Source of the DNA: an uncultured bacterium
GTDB taxonomy: Bacteria > Planctomycetota > UBA8108
Assembly (NCBI GenBank): GCA_913050545.1
Contig: CAJWZY010000090.1
Span: forward strand, 1 to 7,924
DNA: 7,924 bases
Direction: 5' to 3'
Shown: one piece after another, positions 5,186 to 7,924 of the stretch
Position numbering within the stretch: position 1 is the first letter of the stretch
Layout of the letters: each line of letters starts with the position of its first letter
The notes under the pieces: generated by a model
What the model saw: the letters and a program-made list of their open reading frames with translations, nothing else
Told to the model about the DNA's origin: nothing
Databases searched by the model: none
Program-made: the position numbers and the translations under genes

Positions 5186-5236
5186 GCCCTAACAGGGCAA
5201 ATCTCCACAAGAGGCCTTTTGCCGGTCTTCCGGCAA
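5186..5236 (+). promoter_or_regulatory. Two hairpins in the gap before the DUF456 gene
   Basis: GCCCT-AAC-AGGGC (5186-5198) and TTGCCGG-TCTT-CCGGCAA (5219-5236) are perfect short inverted repeats in the 98-base gap after the 106-residue gene. Neither is followed by a T run on either strand. They may stabilise the upstream message or weaken read-through. Confidence 0.45.
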
Positions 5237-5261
5237 CAACACCCGGGGTTGGATCTCGCAC

Positions 5262-5771
5262 TTGTTCATAATTCTTGCGCTTGCAATGATACTCGCCAAC
5301 ACCGTCCTGCTGGTGGCGACCATCCTGCAGTTGCCGGGCAACTGGATTATGGTACTGATCGCCTGCGGACTTTCCCGGTGGGGGCCCGAGCCGGCGATGT
5401 TTTCACCCTGGCTCCTTATCGGGATTGCAATCGTTGCGCTTGGGGCGGAGTTGCTTGAGATGGCGGCAGGAGCGGCAGGCGCGCGACGAGCAGGGGGTTC
5501 CAGGAGAGGCGCCTTTCTTGCGCTGATCGGCAGTCTTGCCGGGGGAATACTTGGAACCTTTATTGTCCCGCTTATTGGCTCCATCATTGGCGCCTGCATC
5601 GGCGCTTTTCTCGGAGCCCTCATCGGCGAAATCAGTGGCGGGCGAGCTCTGAAAGAATCCCTGCACTCGGGCAAAGGCGCGGCAAAAGGGCGACTCGCCG
5701 GCATGGCCATCAAGCTCGGCGCCGGAGGGCTGATCTGGCTCAGCACGGCAATAGCCGCTTTCTGGCCGTGA
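5262..5771 (+). CDS. DUF456 family membrane protein
   Basis: The 169-residue protein matches the DUF456 layout and length: a hydrophobic N-terminal helix with QLPGNWIMVLIACGL (23-37), a second helix LLIGIAIVALGAELLEMAAG (51-70), then the signature GARRAGGSRRGAFLALIG (73-90) and glycine-rich helices up to IGEISGGRALKESL (121-134), and a last hydrophobic segment. The function is unknown; these are small integral inner-membrane proteins. The best start is the TTG at 5262, because it supplies the full first helix; an ATG at 5286 (residue 9) has no ribosome-binding site and would shorten the helix. A weak GGTTGGA precedes the TTG. A TTG start usually means modest translation. It follows the 106-residue gene after 98 bases containing two hairpins. 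Confidence 0.82.
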   Translation: MFIILALAMILANTVLLVATILQLPGNWIMVLIACGLSRWGPEPAMFSPWLLIGIAIVALGAELLEMAAGAAGARRAGGSRRGAFLALIGSLAGGILGTFIVPLIGSIIGACIGAFLGALIGEISGGRALKESLHSGKGAAKGRLAGMAIKLGAGGLIWLSTAIAAFWP

Positions 5772-5818
5772 AGGCCTCGCTGGACAGCTCACATCCTCCG
5801 CTCACATACTTATGAAAA

Positions 5819-5836
5819 TATACTCTGCTATAGCAG
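5819..5836 (+). promoter_or_regulatory. Candidate -10 box and adjoining palindrome before the glycerol-1-phosphate dehydrogenase gene
   Basis: TATACT (5819-5824; 5 of 6 to consensus) is followed immediately by the perfect 12-base palindrome CTGCTATAGCAG (5825-5836), which would cover the transcription start, a common operator position. There is no good -35 box at the normal distance; a TGGACA at 5781-5786 is too far away. A palindrome of this length is expected once or twice by chance in a window this size, so only its position makes it notable. Confidence 0.35.
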
Positions 5837-5865
5837 GGCCGCGAAGGGGGCGTTAAGCTGAAAAC

Positions 5866-7170
5866 ATGAAGCTCACGGAATTGTGCAGCGAGCCCCTTCC
5901 AGGGGACCTTGACCTGAGTGAAGAGATCCTCATCGGGAACGACCTCTGCGGTGAAATGCCGCGCCTGGTTTCCGAACATATCGGACCGCGCCCCCTCTGG
6001 CTGGCTGATCCCAGCACCTGGAACGCTCTCGGAGATGTGGACCTCGACTGCAAAACGGGGAGGCCGGTGGGCGAAGAAGGCCTGCATCTGCTGCCAGGGC
6101 ATCCCCACGCCGACACAGAACAGGTCGGCAGGGTATGTGGCCTGGTTGAGGGTGGGGGGTTTTCAGGAATCGTTGCCGTCGGCTCCGGCACGGTTAACGA
6201 CATTGCCAAGATGGCCGCCACCCTCAGCTCGGTGCCCTATATCGCGTTCGCCACCGCGGCCAGCATGAACGGATACAGCAGCGGCATCGCCGCCATCCTT
6301 GCCGATGGCCTCAAGGTCACCGTCCCTGCACGGCCACCACGCGCACTTATAATGGACTCTAATGTTCTGGCAAAAGCCCCTCCGGAACTTGCCCAGGCAG
6401 GACTCGGAGATCTCTTGAGCAAGCCAGTGAGTACAGCCGACTGGTGGCTTGGAGATCGCCTCGAAGGCCGGGGCTTCGATGAATTGCCCGGGCGCATCGT
6501 CGATGACGCCGTACGGCAGGCTGCGACACATGCAACAGGCCTTCCCCTGGGCGACCTGCAGGCACACGAGGCCCTTGCCAGGGCGCTTGTCCTGAGCGGA
6601 ACGTCAATGGTGGCGGCTGGGAGCAGCAGCCCCGCAAGTGGCGGCGAACACCTTCTCAGTCATCTCTGGGACATGGAAGCACTGGTGTCGAACCAGCCCT
6701 TGCGCCTGCATGGCGCACAGGTGGGTGTCGCCACCTGTATTTGCGCTGCGCTCTACCACTTGCTCATTGATTTCGACACCCCCCGATTTCCAAAACTGCC
6801 TGAGTGGGCAAAAACATCCGAGAGGATACGGATCGCACATGGCGAGCTTGCCGATGCCGTGCTCCCACAAGCCGAAAAGAAATTTTCCGGGTTCGCTCAA
6901 AGAAGCGCCATCCTACAGGAAGACTGGCCACAAATTCGCGCCGAGCTGGCCTCTTTCGGGATCCCGACTTCGCAGGAAATCCGGACGATCCTGCAGGCAG
7001 CACGGGCACCCTCTACCCTTGTTGAGCTGAATCTCGAAAAAGACGAGGCCATAGATGCCCTTTCGAGAGCTCGCGACATCAGGGATCGCTATACCGTCCT
7101 TGACCTTGCCTTCGAGCTGGGCTTTTTCCCTGCAGGAATCAGCCAGGTGATGGCTCACTCGGGCGTCTAG
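5866..7170 (+). CDS. egsA: sn-Glycerol-1-phosphate dehydrogenase (AraM/EgsA type)
   Basis: The enzyme family reduces dihydroxyacetone phosphate to sn-glycerol 1-phosphate with NAD(P)H, using a bound divalent metal (nickel or zinc). In archaea this makes the membrane lipid backbone, and in Bacillus (AraM) the glycerol unit of heptaprenylglyceryl phosphate. The 434-residue sequence shows the dinucleotide loop GSGTVND (106-112), the family hallmark TAASMNGYSS (130-139), AGLGDLLSK (178-186), GGEHLLSHLWDM (259-270) and HGAQVGVAT (282-290). Asp182, His262 and His282 are the expected metal ligands. It is longer than a typical AraM (about 390) by a C-terminal helical extension (about 390-434). The only possible ribosome-binding site, GGGGG near 5846-5850, is about 15 bases from the ATG, so initiation may be weak. 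The next gene starts 20 bases after its stop, suggesting one transcript. No prenyltransferase that would use the product lies in the window. Confidence 0.88.
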   Translation: MKLTELCSEPLPGDLDLSEEILIGNDLCGEMPRLVSEHIGPRPLWLADPSTWNALGDVDLDCKTGRPVGEEGLHLLPGHPHADTEQVGRVCGLVEGGGFSGIVAVGSGTVNDIAKMAATLSSVPYIAFATAASMNGYSSGIAAILADGLKVTVPARPPRALIMDSNVLAKAPPELAQAGLGDLLSKPVSTADWWLGDRLEGRGFDELPGRIVDDAVRQAATHATGLPLGDLQAHEALARALVLSGTSMVAAGSSSPASGGEHLLSHLWDMEALVSNQPLRLHGAQVGVATCICAALYHLLIDFDTPRFPKLPEWAKTSERIRIAHGELADAVLPQAEKKFSGFAQRSAILQEDWPQIRAELASFGIPTSQEIRTILQAARAPSTLVELNLEKDEAIDALSRARDIRDRYTVLDLAFELGFFPAGISQVMAHSGV

Positions 7171-7190
7171 CAAGCTGCAAGATCGACCCC

Positions 7191-7924
7191 ATGAAAACCA
7201 CCCTTCTCTTACTTTCCCTCGCCGCCTCCGGGCTTTACGCAGATGAGGCCCGCTTTGACCCTCCGCTCAAAGGCGCCTACCTCGGAGTGGAACTGGAAAA
7301 GACCGGGCGCGGTTTACGGGTAGTTGCTGTGAAAAAGCTCTCCTCGGCGGAGGTGGCCGGCATACAGGCCGGGGACCTGCTGCTTGCCTTCGGGGATTTT
7401 GAAGAGCTGCCGCGGTGGAGCGTGCGTCAACTCTGGGAGGCTCTCGGAAAGCTGCCGGGAAAAGGCGCCTACCAGGTCACCGTTCTGCGCGATGGCCGCA
7501 AGCTCCAGCTCAAGATCACCCCGGACCCTGCCATGGTAAGAGATGCCCGAACTCTTGCCCGGCGCTTCAGAAACCACTACCTCTTCAGGGGCCTTGAAAA
7601 GAAGCGTGGGCTCCTGGCCGGACTCGAGGCCGACCTCATCGCCGCCGTGCGCACCAGCCCCTCGACGCAGTCGGCCTACGAAGCCCTCAACGAAATCATA
7701 GATCGCTTCGACGTGTCCCATACCGCTGTCATTCCGCCCTGGAGCTATGCCAGCATGCTTGGCAAGGGGGCCGATGGGAAGGAGGTCTTTCACCTCGGAC
7801 TGACAGCACAGAAGATTGTCGACGGGGCAACAGAGCGCTTCTTCATCCGTGAGCTCATGTATGGCAGCTCCGCCCGCGAAGCAGGCTTGAAAATCGGCGA
7901 TGAGGTGCGCGCCGTCAATTCTAT
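7191..7924 (+). CDS. Secreted PDZ-domain protein resembling S41 peptidases, partial (runs off right edge)
   Basis: The frame is open from the ATG at 7191 to the end of the window (244 codons). Residues 1-17 form a signal peptide (MKTTLLLLSLAASGLYA, cleavage before DE). A PDZ-like domain covers about 29-112, with GAYLGVEL, the A-x-x-A-G-I-Q-A-G-D-L-L-L motif (56-65) and TVLRDGRKLQLKI. A helical segment (115-183) ends DRFDVSHTAVIPP (171-183), which resembles the region before the catalytic core in S41 (C-terminal-processing or tricorn-like) peptidases. A second PDZ-like stretch begins near 199 and reaches SSAREAGLKIGDEVRAVN (226-243) at the edge. The catalytic Ser/Lys would lie downstream, so activity cannot be judged. 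A HtrA-type or non-peptidase PDZ protein is the alternative. It is probably exported and shares a transcript with the dehydrogenase gene 20 bases upstream. Confidence 0.7.
   Translation, partial: MKTTLLLLSLAASGLYADEARFDPPLKGAYLGVELEKTGRGLRVVAVKKLSSAEVAGIQAGDLLLAFGDFEELPRWSVRQLWEALGKLPGKGAYQVTVLRDGRKLQLKITPDPAMVRDARTLARRFRNHYLFRGLEKKRGLLAGLEADLIAAVRTSPSTQSAYEALNEIIDRFDVSHTAVIPPWSYASMLGKGADGKEVFHLGLTAQKIVDGATERFFIRELMYGSSAREAGLKIGDEVRAVNS

Noticed and set aside
1..7924. Mobile element, CRISPR array, tRNA or rRNA
   Set aside because: I looked for transposase or integrase motifs, regularly spaced repeats and RNA-gene patterns on both strands and saw none; the Acs/DUF1592 junction has no flanking repeats either.

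Overview
The window looks like bacterial chromosome (or a metagenome-derived contig) from a moderately GC-rich organism. Most genes are intact, densely packed and on both strands. I see no rRNA, tRNA, CRISPR array, insertion sequence or phage gene. The gene content suggests the Planctomycetota-Verrucomicrobiota (PVC) side of the bacterial tree, possibly Verrucomicrobiota. That placement is an inference from protein style (DUF1592/DUF1552 pair, PDZ/S41-type protein, bacterial glycerol-1-phosphate dehydrogenase), not from a marker gene.

Left part (1-2404, all minus strand). A gene for a DUF1552 protein runs off the left edge; only its start and signal-peptide region are present. Its start overlaps (ATGA) the stop of a 764-residue reading frame that is plainly two unrelated proteins joined in frame. 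About the first 208 residues are the N-terminus of acetyl-CoA synthetase (Acs). The rest is the C-terminal two thirds of a planctomycete-type DUF1592/1595/1588/1585 cytochrome-like protein. The join is near 1780. Leucine codon use differs between the two parts: the right-hand (Acs) part resembles the rest of the window and the left-hand (DUF) part does not. An assembly chimera is the simplest explanation, and a real recombination product is the alternative.

Middle (2405-4666). A 119-base gap with the Acs ribosome-binding site and a weak promoter candidate separates the chimera from a divergent TIM-barrel gene of the sugar-phosphate isomerase/epimerase type. This protein keeps the fold signatures but has lost most of the usual metal-binding residues. 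It converges, with 7 bases between stop codons, on a minus-strand gene for a membrane-anchored TPR-like protein. A 258-base non-coding region follows. It holds candidate promoters for both directions, a 10-base direct repeat overlapping one -35 box, and a leader hairpin followed by seven T.

Right part (4667-7924, all plus strand). In order: a 40-residue, extremely acidic Asp/Gly-rich microprotein; a 106-residue protein with an acidic tail and a small basic beta-type domain; a DUF456 membrane protein with a TTG start; a glycerol-1-phosphate dehydrogenase (AraM/EgsA type) with its motifs and metal ligands intact; and, 20 bases later, a secreted PDZ-domain protein resembling S41 peptidases that runs off the right edge. 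The short gaps between the first three genes contain compact hairpins. The dehydrogenase and the PDZ protein probably share a transcript, starting near a promoter candidate that abuts a 12-base palindrome.

The most notable points are the in-frame Acs/DUF1592 junction, the likely catalytically dead TIM barrel, the acidic microprotein with its structured leader, and a bacterial gene for the sn-glycerol-1-phosphate (archaeal-stereochemistry) backbone. I found no strong evidence for a new multi-gene system.
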